Below are positions 38,797-53,217 of a stretch of 64,000 bases of DNA, piece after piece. The translations under genes and the position numbers were made by a program. The stretch spans positions 186,001 to 250,000 of the forward strand of contig CAJJBI010000006.1 in assembly GCA_905182465.1 (NCBI GenBank). The letters run 5' to 3'. Positions within the stretch are counted from its first letter, which is position 1; every line of letters begins with the position of its first letter. Source of the DNA: Opitutaceae bacterium BACL24 MAG-120322-bin51 (lineage in GTDB: Bacteria; Verrucomicrobiota; Verrucomicrobiia; Opitutales; Coraliomargaritaceae). The notes beneath the pieces are model-generated. The model had not been told where the DNA came from. It did no database searches and worked only from the letters and a program-made list of their open reading frames with translations.

Positions 38797-39501
38797 ATGG
38801 CCACCCAGCAAATTAAGGGAAGCAAACGCTATCGTTCTTCAGTCGAAATGACTGATCTAACGAAGACTTACTCGGTCGAAGAAGCGTCTGCGTTACTCAA
38901 CAAACTACCTAAGGCGAAGTTCGACGAAACTGTCGAAGTTTACGCCCACCTCGCAGTTGATCCTCGCAAGAGTGATCAGATGGTTCGCGGCACTCTTCAG
39001 CTTCCTCACGGCAGCGGTAAGACCGTGCGCGTGATTGTCTTCACTGAAAACCCGGAAGAAGCTCTTGCTGCTGGCGCAGAAGAAGCTGGTCTCGATGAAC
39101 TAATCGAGAAAGTTACCGGCGGATGGATCGATTTCGATGTCGCGATTTCTACAACTAGCGCCATGAAGAGCGTCCGCAAGGTCGCCCGTGTGCTTGGTCC
39201 CCGTGGCCTTATGCCCAATCCAAAGTCAGGCACCGTGACTGATGATATCGTCGAAGGTATCAATCTAGTCAAAGCTGGTCGCGTCGAGTTCAAGATGGAT
39301 AAGACCGCCAATGTCGCCGTCATCGTCGGCAAGCGCTCCTTTACTCCTGAGCAAATCACGGAGAACGCGTTAGCAGCTGTCAATGCTCTCATCGAGCAAC
39401 GCCCAAAAGCTTCTGTCGGCAGATACATTAAGAGCCTCACTTTGAGCTCGACGATGAGCCCTGGACTTGCAGTGGACGTCGCTGATTTTAACAAAGCTTA
39501 A
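38797..39501 (+). CDS. rplA: 50S ribosomal protein L1
   Basis: Protein of the mobile L1 stalk near the E site; in many bacteria it also represses its own operon. The 234 residues carry the L1 signature, with KFDETVEVYAHLAVDPRKSDQ, GTLQLPHGSGK, VLGPRGLMPNPKSGTVT and KTANVAVIVGK. The 64-base gap before it contains a weak hairpin around GAGAACC/GGTTTTC that could be an L1 target, but this is only a suggestion. Confidence 0.97.
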   Translation: MATQQIKGSKRYRSSVEMTDLTKTYSVEEASALLNKLPKAKFDETVEVYAHLAVDPRKSDQMVRGTLQLPHGSGKTVRVIVFTENPEEALAAGAEEAGLDELIEKVTGGWIDFDVAISTTSAMKSVRKVARVLGPRGLMPNPKSGTVTDDIVEGINLVKAGRVEFKMDKTANVAVIVGKRSFTPEQITENALAAVNALIEQRPKASVGRYIKSLTLSSTMSPGLAVDVADFNKA

Positions 39502-39516
39502 CGAGGGACACATTAC

Positions 39517-40023
39517 ATGAGACCAGAAAAACAATATCTCGTTGAAGAGGTGAACAACCACCTCAACAAATCCGATTACGTATACCTAACTAACTACGAA
39601 CGCATCACTGTTGAAGAAATTGCTGAACTCCGCGCACAGCTTTCCGAGCACGAAGCTGAGTTCCACGTTATCAAAAACAGCATCTTCGGTGTCGCTGCGG
39701 CGGCTAAAGAGCTGCCCGATATGGGCGAGCACCTTACCGGGCAGACTGCAATCGTTGTAGGTGGTAAAAATCCATCAGGAGTCGCCAAGATCATTGGCGA
39801 TTTCTTTAAGAAGAAGGAGAAAGTCGAAATGAAGGCAGGTATCGTCAATGAGCGTGCCCTCACCAAAGAAGAAATCGAAGCCCTCGCAAAATTGCCAGGT
39901 CTCGAAGTGCTCCGCGCACAGCTTCTTGGCTTACTCACACAGCCTGCGACTGGATTCGTCCGTGTCATCAACGCTGTGCCACAAGGACTCCTCAATGTTT
40001 TGCAGGCGAAAGCCAGTAATTAA
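39517..40023 (+). CDS. rplJ: 50S ribosomal protein L10
   Basis: Base of the ribosomal stalk; its C-terminal helix binds L7/L12 dimers. The 168 residues have the N-terminal rRNA-binding part (RPEKQYLVEEV, VYLTNYERITVEE, FHVIKNSIFGVAA) and a C-terminal helix (GFVRVINAVPQGLLNVLQAKASN). It starts only 15 bases after rplA, so there is no room for the usual L10-binding leader ahead of it; a structured stretch lies after it instead. Confidence 0.96.
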   Translation: MRPEKQYLVEEVNNHLNKSDYVYLTNYERITVEEIAELRAQLSEHEAEFHVIKNSIFGVAAAAKELPDMGEHLTGQTAIVVGGKNPSGVAKIIGDFFKKKEKVEMKAGIVNERALTKEEIEALAKLPGLEVLRAQLLGLLTQPATGFVRVINAVPQGLLNVLQAKASN

Positions 40024-40057
40024 ACCATCCACTAATCGCAATTTAAATCCTTTAGCT

Positions 40058-40156
40058 GCCCACTCTAAAAGTGGCGGCCTAAAACAAACCAAAAATCCAA
40101 TAATAAGGTTAGGAGAAATTCATCTCTTAAATATCCCGACTTTCGGGGTGCTAACC
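40058..40156 (+). ncRNA. Candidate structured RNA element between rplJ and rplL
   Basis: The 152-base rplJ-rplL gap can fold into a hairpin CCACT-CTAAA-AGTGG (40060-40074) and a three-way junction. In the junction P1 is GGTTAG/CTAACC (40107-40112 with 40151-40156), P2 is GAGA/TCTC (40113-40116 with 40123-40126), and P3 is TCCCGA/TCGGGG (40134-40139 with 40143-40148). P1 closes 19 bases before the rplL start. There is no T run, so it is not a terminator. It may control or stabilise rplL mRNA, whose product is needed in several copies per L10. The fold is by eye only. Confidence 0.4.
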
Positions 40157-40175
40157 AATTGAAAGATAAAATACC

Positions 40176-40559
<384 letters not shown>

Positions 40560-40599
40560 TTTACGGACACTCCGATTATACTTATCCAAAGCACATTTT

Positions 40600-40650
40600 C
40601 ACAGTTAGGTGAGCTCATCCGAATTGGGTGAGCCTCGCCTAGCTGTTTTT
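40600..40650 (+). terminator. Terminator/attenuator hairpin between rplL and rpoB
   Basis: A long stem reads ACAGTTAGGTGAG-CTCATCC / GGGTGAG-CCTCGCCTAGCTGT, with internal loops, directly followed by TTTTTG. It lies 41 bases after rplL. An attenuator at this site is known in E. coli, where it lowers rpoBC expression relative to the ribosomal protein genes. A similar role is inferred here. Confidence 0.75.
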
Positions 40651-40682
40651 GCATTTCCGCCAACTAGCCCAATCGGGCGATC

Positions 40683-40711
40683 TTGGCAAACTCTCAGAAT
40701 ATTCTTATTAT
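40683..40711 (+). promoter_or_regulatory. Near-consensus sigma-70 promoter of rpoBC
   Basis: TTGGCA, 17 bases, TATTAT: each box differs from the consensus at one position and the spacing is optimal. It lies right after the rplL-rpoB hairpin and 25 bases before the rpoB ATG. Transcripts would have a leader of only about 18 bases. Confidence 0.65.
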
Positions 40712-40735
40712 AAACCGTAACCCGGGACATCCATT

Positions 40736-44524
<3,789 letters not shown>

Positions 44525-44565
44525 GGGCCACCATTCAACTTAACATATTAAAGAAAGTTTACTAA

Positions 44566-47500
44566 ATGAGCAACGAAGTAGCACGCGACGTCCTAGGCTA
44601 TGAAGCCACTAAGCAATTTGACCGTGTCGGCATTACTGTCGCCTCGCCTGAAGCCATTCGCGAATGGTCTCGTGGTGAAGTCAAAAATCCCGAAACGATC
44701 AACTATCGCACATTTAAACCGGAGCCAGGCGGCCTTTTTTGCCAGCGTATTTACGGTCCAGTTCGCGATTACGAATGTGCCTGTGGTAAATACAAGCGGA
44801 TCAAGTATAAGGGCGTAATTTGCGACCGCTGCGGGGTCGAAGTCACCGTTTCACGCGTTCGCCGTGATCGTATGGGCCATATCGAACTCGCCGTTCCCGT
44901 TTCACATATCTGGTTCTTGAAGAGCATGCCGTCCCGTTTGGGTCTCTTGCTCGACATCACCGCTCGTAACCTTGAGCGTGTCATCTATTACGAGAACTAC
45001 TTGGTAATCGATCCAGGTAAAACACCCCTCGAAGAGCGTCAGCTCCTGACCGATCAGGAGTATATGCAGGCTCAAGACGAGTATGGTGAAGATTCCTTTG
45101 TCGCACGCATGGGTGCCGAAGCGGTTCGCGATGCCCTAGCACTGGTCGATCTTGAGTCAACAGTTGCCGAGCTGCACGAACAAATGCACGCCACGCGCTC
45201 TAAGCAGATCAAAAAGAAGATCTCTAAGCGCTTGAAGACAATCCAAGGGTTCATGGAATCGGGCACTCGCCCAGAGTGGATGGTGCTTGAAGTACTTCCT
45301 GTCATTCCACCAGACCTTCGTCCGCTCGTTCCACTTGAAGGTGGCCGTTTCGCGACTTCTGATTTGAACGACCTTTACCGTCGTGTCATCAATCGTAACA
45401 ACCGTTTGAAGAACCTCCTGTCTCTTAAGACTCCGGACGTAATCATCCATAATGAGAAGCGCATGCTTCAAGAAGCTGTCGATGCACTCTTCGACAACGG
45501 TCGTCACGGTCGCGCTGTGACTGGTGCGGGTAACCGCCCGCTTAAATCGCTCTCTGACATGCTCAAGGGCAAGCAAGGTCGCTTCCGTCAGAATTTGCTT
45601 GGCAAGCGCGTCGACTACTCTGGTCGTTCCGTTATTGTTTCTGGTCCGTCGCTTAAACTGAACCAATGTGGTCTGCCCAAGAAGATGGCGCTCGTACTCT
45701 TTGAGCCATTCATCATCCGCCGACTTAAAGAGCTCGGCTTCGTGCACACCGTTCGCGGCGCACGTAAGATGATCGAAAAGCAATCTCCTGAAGTTTGGGA
45801 CATTCTTGAGGAAGTCACCGAAGGGCACCCCGTTCTCTTGAATCGTGCGCCTACCTTGCACCGTCTTTCCATTCAGGCCTTCGAGCCTGTCTTGATCGAA
45901 GGCGATGCGATTCGCGTACATCCGCTTGTTTGCACAGCTTACAATGCTGACTTCGACGGTGATCAAATGGCGGTTCACGTGCCTCTCTCACTCGAAGCAG
46001 TGATGGAAGCTAAGACCCTGATGATGGCGACACACAATATCTTCTCACCATCTTCTGGTAAGCCGATCTTAACGCCTTCGCAGGATATCGTATTAGGTTC
46101 CTACTTCCTTACGCTCGACCCACCTGTCGTGCCAGCGGAAGACCAGCGCTTGCCTATGGTTGTCGATGCCGACGAGTTGGATACAGCTGTGAATGACGGC
46201 GCACTCAAGGTGCACGATTTTATCAACTTCATTAATCCAGATTATCAAAAAGAAGGCACTGTCTTCGGTAACTCGGAAAAGAAGATTATCCGTACCACAG
46301 TTGGTCGTGTGATCTTCAATACCATCTGGCCGAAAGAACTTGGATTCATCAACTTCCCAGTCCCTAAAGGCAAGCTAGGTGATATTATTCTCCAGACCTA
46401 CAACACCGTAGGTCGTGAGGAGACAGTCATTACACTCGATCGCCTAAAGGATACAGGCTTCAAGATCGCTACCCGTGCCGGTGTTTCGATCGGTATTGAT
46501 GACATGATCATCCCACCGACCAAGCCAGCTATCGTGAAAGCTTCTCGTAAGAAGATTGATGAAGTCGAAGGTCAGTACAAGAAGGGCATTATCACCGAGG
46601 GTGAACGTTATAATAAGATCATCGACATCTGGACTGGATGCACCGACGACATCGCTAAGGCAGTGTTCGAAGAACTCAAGTCCAACGGTGGCAAAGATTC
46701 CGTGAATCCTGTTTACCTGATGATGGATTCCGGTGCTCGTGGTAACAAACAGCAGGTCCGCCAACTTTGCGGGACTCGTGGTTTGATGGCCAAACCATCT
46801 GGTGAAATTATCGAACGCCCGATTCTTTCCTCCTTCCGCGAAGGCCTCTCTGTTCTGGAATACTTCATCTCTACTCATGGTGCTCGTAAAGGTCTCGCTG
46901 ATACTGCACTTAAAACCGCGGATGCTGGTTACCTCACGCGTAAGCTCTGTGACGTTGCTATGGACTGCATCATTGAAGACTTCGATGATGGCAACCGTGA
47001 CGGCGTCTGGAAGTATGCGATCTACGAAGGTGATGATGAAATCGTTTCTCTTTACGACCGTATCGTCGGCCGTTGCTCTTCCAATGACATCAAGAATCCG
47101 CTCAACCCTGATGAGTTCCTCATTAAGAACGGTGAACTGATTTCTGAAGAAGCCGCCCGTAAGATTGAAGACGTGGGTGTCGAGCGCGTTAAAGTTCTCT
47201 CAGCACTCACCACACGTAAGAAGGTCGGTATTACCGCACTCGAATACGGCATCAATCCAGCCTATGCGGCCATGGTCGAACGTGGTTCGTCTGTTGGTAT
47301 TATCGCTGCTCAGTCGATCGGCGAGCCTGGCACACAGTTGACCATGCGTACATTCCATATTGGCGGTATTGCGTCGGGTGTTCTTAAGAATCCTGAGATC
47401 AAGATCCGCACAGGTGGTAAGGTCGTTTATAAGGGGCTGCGTATCGTACAAACAGCCGATGGTGCGAATATCGTTCTTAACAAGACTGGCTCAGTCCTAA

Positions 47501-48810
47501 TTCTTGACGAAGACGACCGCGAAATTGAAACTTACAAGATTGTAGTTGGTTCTGTTCTTACTAAGGGCGACGGCGATTCCATTGAAAAGGGTGAAATCCT
47601 CTCTATGTGGGATCCGCACAACATTCCAATTCTCTCTGAGAAGGCAGGTCTTATCGGTTTCACCGATATGATCCCAGGTGTCACTGTCAAGCGTGAGCTC
47701 GATGAGTCATCTGGTCGTATCGCTACTGTAGTGATCGAGCACAAGGAAGACTTGAATCCTGCTGTTAACATCCTCGACGAGTCTGGTAAGACAATCGCAA
47801 CATATGCGATCCCAGTTGGCGCTCAGGTTGCAGTTAACGAAGACGACGAAATTGCGCCCGGCACCATGCTCGCGAAGACACCACGTCAAGCCTCCAAGAC
47901 GCAGGACATTACTGGTGGTCTTCCTCGTGTTGCTGAGTTATTCGAAGCTCGCCGTCCGAAGGACGCAGCCGAGATGGCTAAGATCGACGGCATTGTTTCA
48001 CTCGACGGCACTGTTCGCGGCAAGAAGAAGCTACTTGTCACCGATCCAGAGTCTGGGGACGAAGAAGCTCACCTCATACCACATGGTAAGCACCTAGTCG
48101 TGCAAGTTGGCGACCTAGTTCAAAAGGGCCAAAATCTGACTGAAGGTGGTGCCGATCCGCATGAAATTCTCGAAATTCTCGGGCCGTCCGCTGTTCAAGA
48201 CTATCTCATCGCGGAGATTCAAAAAGTCTACCGCCTCCAGGGTGTAGAAATTAACGACAAGCACATCGAAGTCATCATCTCGCAAATGCTCAAGAAGGTT
48301 CGCATCACCGATCCAGGTGACTCCGACTTCTTTTGGGGCGAGCAAGTGGATCGCTTTATGTTCATGTCGGCTAATGACCACATCGAAGAAGCAGGTGGTA
48401 TGCCTGCTGAAGGTGAGCCCGTTCTCCTCGGCATTACCAAGGCGTCGCTTGAAACAGAGTCCTTCATCTCCGCTGCATCCTTCCAGGAAACCACACGTGT
48501 GCTTACCGACGCCTCTACATTGGGCAAGGTCGACATGCTTAAGGGCTTCAAGGAAAACGTCATTATGGGTCACTTGATTCCAGCCGGCACAGGTCTACCC
48601 GCCTACCGAAACCTCCGTATCGACACCCTCGGTGCCGAGATGGAGCAACTCAGTCCCGAAGAAGCTGCCGAGCGTATCGAAGGTGTGCCATTACCTGCGC
48701 CTGAGTTTAATGCCGAAGGATCCACCGAGGAAGCCCCCGTCCCAGAAGCCGACGCAGTCGAAGAAGGAACGGAGACCACGGAGAATCCCGAAGCTGAAGC
48801 GACCAGTTAG
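44566..48810 (+). CDS. rpoC: DNA-directed RNA polymerase subunit beta'
   Basis: Largest RNA polymerase subunit with the active site. At 1414 residues it is close to E. coli (1407). The N-terminal zinc finger has C71, C73, C86 and C89; the catalytic loop [12 protein letters not shown] starts at residue 460. The trigger-loop region includes [18 protein letters not shown], and [16 protein letters not shown] lies in the C-terminal half. The last 45 residues form an acidic, Glu/Pro/Thr-rich tail ([20 protein letters not shown]) not found in E. coli, probably disordered. Followed by a strong terminator that ends the cluster. Confidence 0.98.
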   Translation: MSNEVARDVLGYEATKQFDRVGITVASPEAIREWSRGEVKNPETINYRTFKPEPGGLFCQRIYGPVRDYECACGKYKRIKYKGVICDRCGVEVTVSRVRRDRMGHIELAVPVSHIWFLKSMPSRLGLLLDITARNLERVIYYENYLVIDPGKTPLEERQLLTDQEYMQAQDEYGEDSFVARMGAEAVRDALALVDLESTVAELHEQMHATRSKQIKKKISKRLKTIQGFMESGTRPEWMVLEVLPVIPPDLRPLVPLEGGRFATSDLNDLYRRVINRNNRLKNLLSLKTPDVIIHNEKRMLQEAVDALFDNGRHGRAVTGAGNRPLKSLSDMLKGKQGRFRQNLLGKRVDYSGRSVIVSGPSLKLNQCGLPKKMALVLFEPFIIRRLKELGFVHTVRGARKMIEKQSPEVWDILEEVTEGHPVLLNRAPTLHRLSIQAFEPVLIEGDAIRVHPLVCTAYNADFDGDQMAVHVPLSLEAVMEAKTLMMATHNIFSPSSGKPILTPSQDIVLGSYFLTLDPPVVPAEDQRLPMVVDADELDTAVNDGALKVHDFINFINPDYQKEGTVFGNSEKKIIRTTVGRVIFNTIWPKELGFINFPVPKGKLGDIILQTYNTVGREETVITLDRLKDTGFKIATRAGVSIGIDDMIIPPTKPAIVKASRKKIDEVEGQYKKGIITEGERYNKIIDIWTGCTDDIAKAVFEELKSNGGKDSVNPVYLMMDSGARGNKQQVRQLCGTRGLMAKPSGEIIERPILSSFREGLSVLEYFISTHGARKGLADTALKTADAGYLTRKLCDVAMDCIIEDFDDGNRDGVWKYAIYEGDDEIVSLYDRIVGRCSSNDIKNPLNPDEFLIKNGELISEEAARKIEDVGVERVKVLSALTTRKKVGITALEYGINPAYAAMVERGSSVGIIAAQSIGEPGTQLTMRTFHIGGIASGVLKNPEIKIRTGGKVVYKGLRIVQTADGANIVLNKTGSVLILDEDDREIETYKIVVGSVLTKGDGDSIEKGEILSMWDPHNIPILSEKAGLIGFTDMIPGVTVKRELDESSGRIATVVIEHKEDLNPAVNILDESGKTIATYAIPVGAQVAVNEDDEIAPGTMLAKTPRQASKTQDITGGLPRVAELFEARRPKDAAEMAKIDGIVSLDGTVRGKKKLLVTDPESGDEEAHLIPHGKHLVVQVGDLVQKGQNLTEGGADPHEILEILGPSAVQDYLIAEIQKVYRLQGVEINDKHIEVIISQMLKKVRITDPGDSDFFWGEQVDRFMFMSANDHIEEAGGMPAEGEPVLLGITKASLETESFISAASFQETTRVLTDASTLGKVDMLKGFKENVIMGHLIPAGTGLPAYRNLRIDTLGAEMEQLSPEEAAERIEGVPLPAPEFNAEGSTEEAPVPEADAVEEGTETTENPEAEATS

Positions 48811-48861
48811 TTAAGGTCGAGCTTATCGAAGGGCAAAGTAACGATTAAAAGTCATTTAAGC

Positions 48862-48893
48862 AAAGAGCCGTTCCGTGAGGAACGGCTCTTTTG
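48862..48893 (+). terminator. Rho-independent terminator after rpoC
   Basis: Perfect 13-pair stem AAAGAGCCGTTCC / GGAACGGCTCTTT with tetraloop GTGA, followed by T residues, 51 bases after the rpoC stop. Ends the secE-rpoC transcription unit. Confidence 0.92.
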
Positions 48894-48986
48894 GTTCTTA
48901 AGCTGTTGAGAATCGCGCTCCTACGTTGCGCCTTTCAATCTTACTTGATGACGCAGTTTGTTTACTCGTGAAGTTGGCTATAATTA

Positions 48987-49523
48987 TTACGGATGATTGT
49001 ATCTCACGATGCTCGGTATACCATCAATCTCTGAGATGATCGGTTCGCTGCCGCTTCTTGCTTTAAAGCGTTCGGCAGTAAAGAATTCTTTGAGTAGTCG
49101 CTGAGCGTCGTCTGCATGTTGAGTACGGGTCTTTTTGTAGCTTAAAAAGCCTTCGACTATTGGAATCTGACGGATGTCCTCTGAGAGCTTTTGGTCGAGG
49201 ACTTGAAGGAAGCGAATTGCTGCCGCGAAGGTGGATACACCAGGTCCGTAATACCAACCACGGCCTTTTTCAAAATCTCCTCGGATGTCGGGGTTACCGT
49301 CGGGACGGTGATAGGTGGAGAGGACGGCTTCTAGAATGATCGTATGCTTTCCTTTTTTCTCGATTAAGTGACGAGTCGCTTCAATGCATTCGCCGAACTG
49401 AATTGTCTGGGTTTCTCGCGAGCCAGAGTAAGTGAGGGCGCACGATGCAGTCTTCGCGCTGTAGCCTATGTCGATGGCGATGATTGGGTGGCTAGTATTG
49501 ATGTTTGCGGTGTAGCGTTTCAT
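48987..49523 (-). CDS. RNase H-fold protein of unknown function
   Basis: A 178-residue protein whose N-terminal part, HPIIAIDIGYSAKTASCALT, has the first strand and acidic residue (D18) of an RNase H/RuvC-like or ASKHA-like fold, followed by TIILEAVLSTY, a second strand with E65. Remaining acidic residues that would complete a nuclease site cannot be assigned with confidence. A basic, helical C-terminal half follows (KKTRTQHADDAQRLLKEFF). It starts 6 bases after the histone-deacetylase-like gene, so both are in one operon. It could be a nuclease, a DUF429-like protein or a kinase relative. Confidence 0.6.
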   Translation of the reverse strand: MKRYTANINTSHPIIAIDIGYSAKTASCALTYSGSRETQTIQFGECIEATRHLIEKKGKHTIILEAVLSTYHRPDGNPDIRGDFEKGRGWYYGPGVSTFAAAIRFLQVLDQKLSEDIRQIPIVEGFLSYKKTRTQHADDAQRLLKEFFTAERFKARSGSEPIISEIDGIPSIVRYNHP

Positions 49524-49529
49524 GTTAGA

Positions 49530-50426
49530 TCAAACTGTGAATTGAGCAGCTTCGGTAAAAAGGTCTTCGAAAGCATCGACGGTTCGTTCTATGGGTTTAG
49601 CGTAACCGCCGCCCATGAAGATGACAACAGGGAGATGGTATTGTCGGTGTAATTGGAAGACTCGTTCGTTACGTTGGCGTAGTCCAGCCCTAGTCAGGGC
49701 GAGTCGACCAAGGGCGTCTTCTTCAAGTGGGTCGACACCAGCTTGAAAGAGTATGCAGTCATAGCGATGGGGTTGAATTTTTTCCAATGTGCGGTCGAGG
49801 CAAGCTAAGTAGTCGGCATCCTTGGTCTCGTCTGCGAGGTGGACATCGAGATCGCTTTGTTGTTTTCGGAACGGGAAGTTGCTTTCGGCGTGAATTGAAC
49901 AAGTGAAAATGTTGGGATGTCCTTGGAGGATGGCTGCGGTGCCATCGCCTTGATGTACATCAAGGTCTAGAATGAGGACTTTTTTAATCCTTGGTTCTTT
50001 GAGGGCTGCTAGGGCGCAGATGGCGACATCGTTAAAGATACAATAGCCTGAACCACAGTCTCGATAGGCGTGGTGGGTGCCGCCAGCCATATTACCAGCG
50101 ATACTGATATTCGATAAGGCGTGATCGAGTGCGGATAAGCTTCCGCCGACGAGACGTAAGGTACGCTCGACGATGGCGGGCGTCCAAGGACGCAAACCAA
50201 TGCGGCGTATGGCAGTAGAGTCTAGTTTACCCTCTATAAACAGGTCGACGTAGCGCTCGTCGTGTGCTGCCACAATCTGCTCGCGCGTAGCGAGGGGTGG
50301 GCGCTGGATGTGGATGTCCGAGTTCTCTGTTAGGCGCGCTGCTAAAAGCTGATATCGCTCACGTGGGAAGCGAACTGTCGGGTCGAGGCCTTCGGTGTAG
50401 ATCGGATCGTAGTAAAGGTTCAACAT
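49530..50426 (-). CDS. Histone deacetylase family protein (AcuC/APAH-like deacetylase)
   Basis: Zinc hydrolase of the arginase/deacetylase fold, 298 residues. Visible sites are GGTHHAYRD (the His-His charge relay), GSGYCIFNDVAICA, LILDLDVHQGDGTA with the zinc-binding Asp and His, and QAGVDPLEEDALG with the second zinc-binding Asp, then FMGGGY near the end. All catalytic residues seem present. Bacterial members deacetylate polyamines, acetoin-pathway enzymes or other small substrates; the target here is unknown. First gene of a two-gene operon with the RNase H-fold protein. Confidence 0.92.
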   Translation of the reverse strand: MLNLYYDPIYTEGLDPTVRFPRERYQLLAARLTENSDIHIQRPPLATREQIVAAHDERYVDLFIEGKLDSTAIRRIGLRPWTPAIVERTLRLVGGSLSALDHALSNISIAGNMAGGTHHAYRDCGSGYCIFNDVAICALAALKEPRIKKVLILDLDVHQGDGTAAILQGHPNIFTCSIHAESNFPFRKQQSDLDVHLADETKDADYLACLDRTLEKIQPHRYDCILFQAGVDPLEEDALGRLALTRAGLRQRNERVFQLHRQYHLPVVIFMGGGYAKPIERTVDAFEDLFTEAAQFTV

Positions 50427-50708
50427 GCGGATTTTTTCTATCTCTAGTTAGCATCATGATGACGGATGGTTCAAGCGATTGCCTGCGTTTGAGTCGAGGG
50501 CAGGGTTGGAATAGGTTCGCAAGTGTCAAAACTACATACCTTTCGAAGAGTTGATCCCAAATAATTTCACCTTGAAGGACGCGTTCTTGCATATTGGTAA
50601 GCTTGATGACACTTTGTTGTGCGCGTTGAGTGAATCCTCCATGCCTTAGGTGATTGCTTCGATCGCTTCGGCGTTGCTGCTAACTTTCGGTGCCTATCGA
50701 TTATATAT

Positions 50709-50984
50709 ATGAGTACTTACTCTCAGAGTGGAACCTGGTCCGTCTATATCATTCGCTGCGCAGATAGTACTTTGTATACGGGAATATCAACTAATGTGAC
50801 TCGCCGCTTTGAGGAACATGCCAGTAGCAGTCCTAGGTCGGCCAAGTATTTACGAGGGCGCGCGCCGCTTGAATTGATCTACACGAAAGAGATCGGCACA
50901 CAGTCCGAGGCGACGATCGAAGAGCGTCGAATTAAGGCACTGACAAAGGCTCAAAAATTGAATTTAATTGTGGAGTTAACCTAA
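50709..50984 (+). CDS. GIY-YIG domain protein (UPF0213/YhbQ-like)
   Basis: A 91-residue single-domain protein with the GIY-YIG nuclease core: VYIIRCADSTLYTGISTNVTRR provides the variant Y-I-I...Y-T-G motif and the catalytic Arg, and the domain ends with the conserved E-x-x-x-K-x-L region (ERRIKALTKAQKLNLI). It is of the YhbQ/UPF0213 group, known to bind and in some cases cut DNA in vitro, with an unsettled role in the cell. It is divergent from the deacetylase operon across a 282-base gap in which I see no gene. Confidence 0.88.
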   Translation: MSTYSQSGTWSVYIIRCADSTLYTGISTNVTRRFEEHASSSPRSAKYLRGRAPLELIYTKEIGTQSEATIEERRIKALTKAQKLNLIVELT

Positions 50985-51072
50985 TGTCATAAGATGTAGT
51001 TATCAATAAGCTTCCTTCTTTTTCTCTCCGAGGCTTGCCTGTTAGAGCTGTGACTTTCATGTTACGCCTTAA

Positions 51073-51342
51073 ATGCTAAACATTCTTGGGCAAATTATTC
51101 GGTGGTTCTTTATCTGGCTCTACTTCGTGTTGATCATCTGCTTAGCAGGGGCTTTTATTGGTGTGATGAGCCATCTACTGTTTGGGCTCATCTTCATGAA
51201 TGCGCCCGACTATGGATACCAAGCCGCTTTTGGTTTTTCCAATGGCCTCCGCTACGGCGGAGTTTGGGCGGGTGGTTTTGCTATCGTACTTTGTGTCATG
51301 CGCGCGCGTAAGGAATACTTGCAGGCGCAGGCTAAATCGTGA
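51073..51342 (+). CDS. Small two-helix membrane protein, function unknown
   Basis: An 89-residue protein with a long hydrophobic stretch (WFFIWLYFVLIICLAGAFIGVM plus LLFGLIFM) and a second one near the end (VWAGGFAIVLCVM), joined by a polar loop with GYQAAFGFSNGLRYGG. It ends in a basic cytoplasmic tail (RARKEYLQAQAKS). I do not recognise the family. The next gene starts 13 bases downstream. Confidence 0.65.
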   Translation: MLNILGQIIRWFFIWLYFVLIICLAGAFIGVMSHLLFGLIFMNAPDYGYQAAFGFSNGLRYGGVWAGGFAIVLCVMRARKEYLQAQAKS

Positions 51343-51355
51343 CAGTGAAGCGCTA

Positions 51356-51919
51356 ATGAAGAATTCACAGCGTGTTATGGTCTATCTAGTAGGCTTCATT
51401 TTAGGGTCACTTTTAGTGTCGATGATCCTTTCGCGCCGAGCCTCGAAAGAAGAGGCGACTGTCGACCCGTGGGTGACCCATAATACGAAAGCCGTCGCAG
51501 GTGGTGCTGAGTCGTTGCCGAATAACATGCCCGCTTCGATCCAGAAGGGGCGAATTATCGACTTTGGTTATTTACCAGATAAAGAGGAGGCGGAAGAGCG
51601 CGTTTGGTTGCTCAACTTTGACAAGACTTACCCTTACATTCGTGTCGTCCAGACAATCGCGACGGGTGAATTTAGCTTTATGGCGGCAGATCAGATATCG
51701 ATCCATTTGGCTGAGGGTGTGGATGTCACCGAGCTGAAACCGATGCTCGATGATCTGGGTTTACGCCTGCGGATGTTTAACCGTAAAGAGGGCCTCGCGG
51801 TGATAGGCGTGCTCAATACCCAGATTGATGCGGTGCCTGCGACGATAGAAGCGGTACAGTCATGGAGCGATTTGTTTGAATCTGCAGAGGCTGATGTGCT
51901 GCGCTTTCTGGGGCAATGA
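51356..51919 (+). CDS. Membrane-anchored protein, function unknown
   Basis: A 187-residue protein with one N-terminal membrane anchor (VMVYLVGFILGSLLVSMIL) followed by an extracytoplasmic domain with alternating strands and helices (VRVVQTIATGEFSFMAADQIS, LAVIGVLNTQIDAVPATIEAV). The frame is open further upstream but overlaps the preceding gene; the ATG at 51356 gives the natural start with the membrane helix. Likely in an operon with the small two-helix protein. Family not recognised. Confidence 0.7.
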   Translation: MKNSQRVMVYLVGFILGSLLVSMILSRRASKEEATVDPWVTHNTKAVAGGAESLPNNMPASIQKGRIIDFGYLPDKEEAEERVWLLNFDKTYPYIRVVQTIATGEFSFMAADQISIHLAEGVDVTELKPMLDDLGLRLRMFNRKEGLAVIGVLNTQIDAVPATIEAVQSWSDLFESAEADVLRFLGQ

Positions 51920-51975
51920 TTCAAATTGTAAGGCCATCGCCCTTCAAATAAGTAAGGCCTCAGTCTTGAGTTCGA

Positions 51976-53217
51976 CTAGCGGTAAATCCAGAAGCGTTTA
52001 GCTTTTCGCTGAAAACTCTTGGCTTGTTGTGCCCACTGGTCGACGAAGACGTTGACGCGGGCCTGAGCGCCGCGCTGGTTGATTTCGTTCCACCACGCGG
52101 TGCTACCCACGTGCTTGTTAAAAAGTCCGGGATTTTTTGAAGCTGCGAAGGGATTACTGGAAGACCATGCGGCGGCGAGCTGCATCATGTGAAAACTTAG
52201 TTCGGTGGGTCGGGCCCGGTTCCAGTTAGTCACGCTGACGTAGACACCGCTGAGCGGTGCGCCAGCCGCGCTTTGGGTCTTTACTATGCGGTAGCCTAGC
52301 CCGGGAATTCGTTTGGATTCGAGGGCGGCTTTGATCTGTTCAGGGGATTTGCCTTTATAGCGAAGTAAGCGGAAAGGATAGGGGGTGCCGATGCCATGGG
52401 AAAAGCCGCCTTCTTGGGCGCCGAGCCCAGTCATAGCGTAGCCGAGTACGGCGGAGAGATCGGGAATGTAGGGTGAGGTGGGCACCCAGCGGAGCCCCGT
52501 TTTTGTCCAAAGCATGTCACGTCGCCAGCCGCGCATGGGGATTACGGTGAGTTTGCCATTTTTACGAATGTGTTCGGACGTCTCCATCCAGCCAGGCGTG
52601 TGTTTGGCGATGCGAGCGAGCTCGGCGATGGTGAGGCCGTGAACGTAGGGCACATGGAATGCGCCAACGTAGCTGCGCCATTCACGATCGAGCGGGGGGC
52701 CATCTACTTTGAGGCCGCCGAGTGGGTTAGGCCGATCGAGTATGACTACTTCAACGCCATTTTCAAAGCAGGCCTCCATTGCGTAACGCATGCAACTGAC
52801 ATAGGTGTAAGATCGGACGCCGACATCTTGAAGGTCGATCACTAGGGCATCGAGTCCTGTGAGCATCTTGGCAGTGGGTTTGCGATATTTACCGTAGAGT
52901 GAGTAAACGGGGAGGCCAGTGCGTGGGTCGATCTTATCATCGACAGGGACGTTAGCCTTTTCGTTGCCATAGATTCCATGTTCCGGACCGAATAAGGCGA
53001 CGAGGCGAACATTGTGCGCACGACGGAGCACGTCGATACTACTTTCGCCACGACGGTTGAGCCCTGCAGGATGCGTGAGTAGACCGACGCGCTTGCCAGC
53101 GATGGCGCGAAAGCCGCTTTCTTCTAATACGTCGATACCCAGGTGAATTGAATTTGCTTGGAGAAGACCAATCGAGAAGAAGAGGCTGAGGCAAAACTGG
53201 CAGATTTTTTTAATCAT
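51976..53217 (-). CDS. namZ: DUF1343 exo-beta-N-acetylmuramidase (NamZ-like)
   Basis: A 413-residue exported protein of DUF1343, the family of NamZ, which releases N-acetylmuramic acid from the non-reducing ends of peptidoglycan fragments during wall recycling. A signal peptide ([21 protein letters not shown]) precedes the catalytic domain. Family stretches present include [48 protein letters not shown] and [11 protein letters not shown]. The start overlaps DUF2062 by 8 bases, so translation is probably coupled. Upstream genes in the same direction include glycerate kinase, RNase G and rodA. Confidence 0.9.
   Translation of the reverse strand: MIKKICQFCLSLFFSIGLLQANSIHLGIDVLEESGFRAIAGKRVGLLTHPAGLNRRGESSIDVLRRAHNVRLVALFGPEHGIYGNEKANVPVDDKIDPRTGLPVYSLYGKYRKPTAKMLTGLDALVIDLQDVGVRSYTYVSCMRYAMEACFENGVEVVILDRPNPLGGLKVDGPPLDREWRSYVGAFHVPYVHGLTIAELARIAKHTPGWMETSEHIRKNGKLTVIPMRGWRRDMLWTKTGLRWVPTSPYIPDLSAVLGYAMTGLGAQEGGFSHGIGTPYPFRLLRYKGKSPEQIKAALESKRIPGLGYRIVKTQSAAGAPLSGVYVSVTNWNRARPTELSFHMMQLAAAWSSSNPFAASKNPGLFNKHVGSTAWWNEINQRGAQARVNVFVDQWAQQAKSFQRKAKRFWIYR

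Noticed and set aside
50359-50592. 77-codon minus-strand frame between the GIY-YIG and deacetylase genes
   Set aside because: It overlaps the start of the deacetylase in another frame and has no domain or ribosome binding site.
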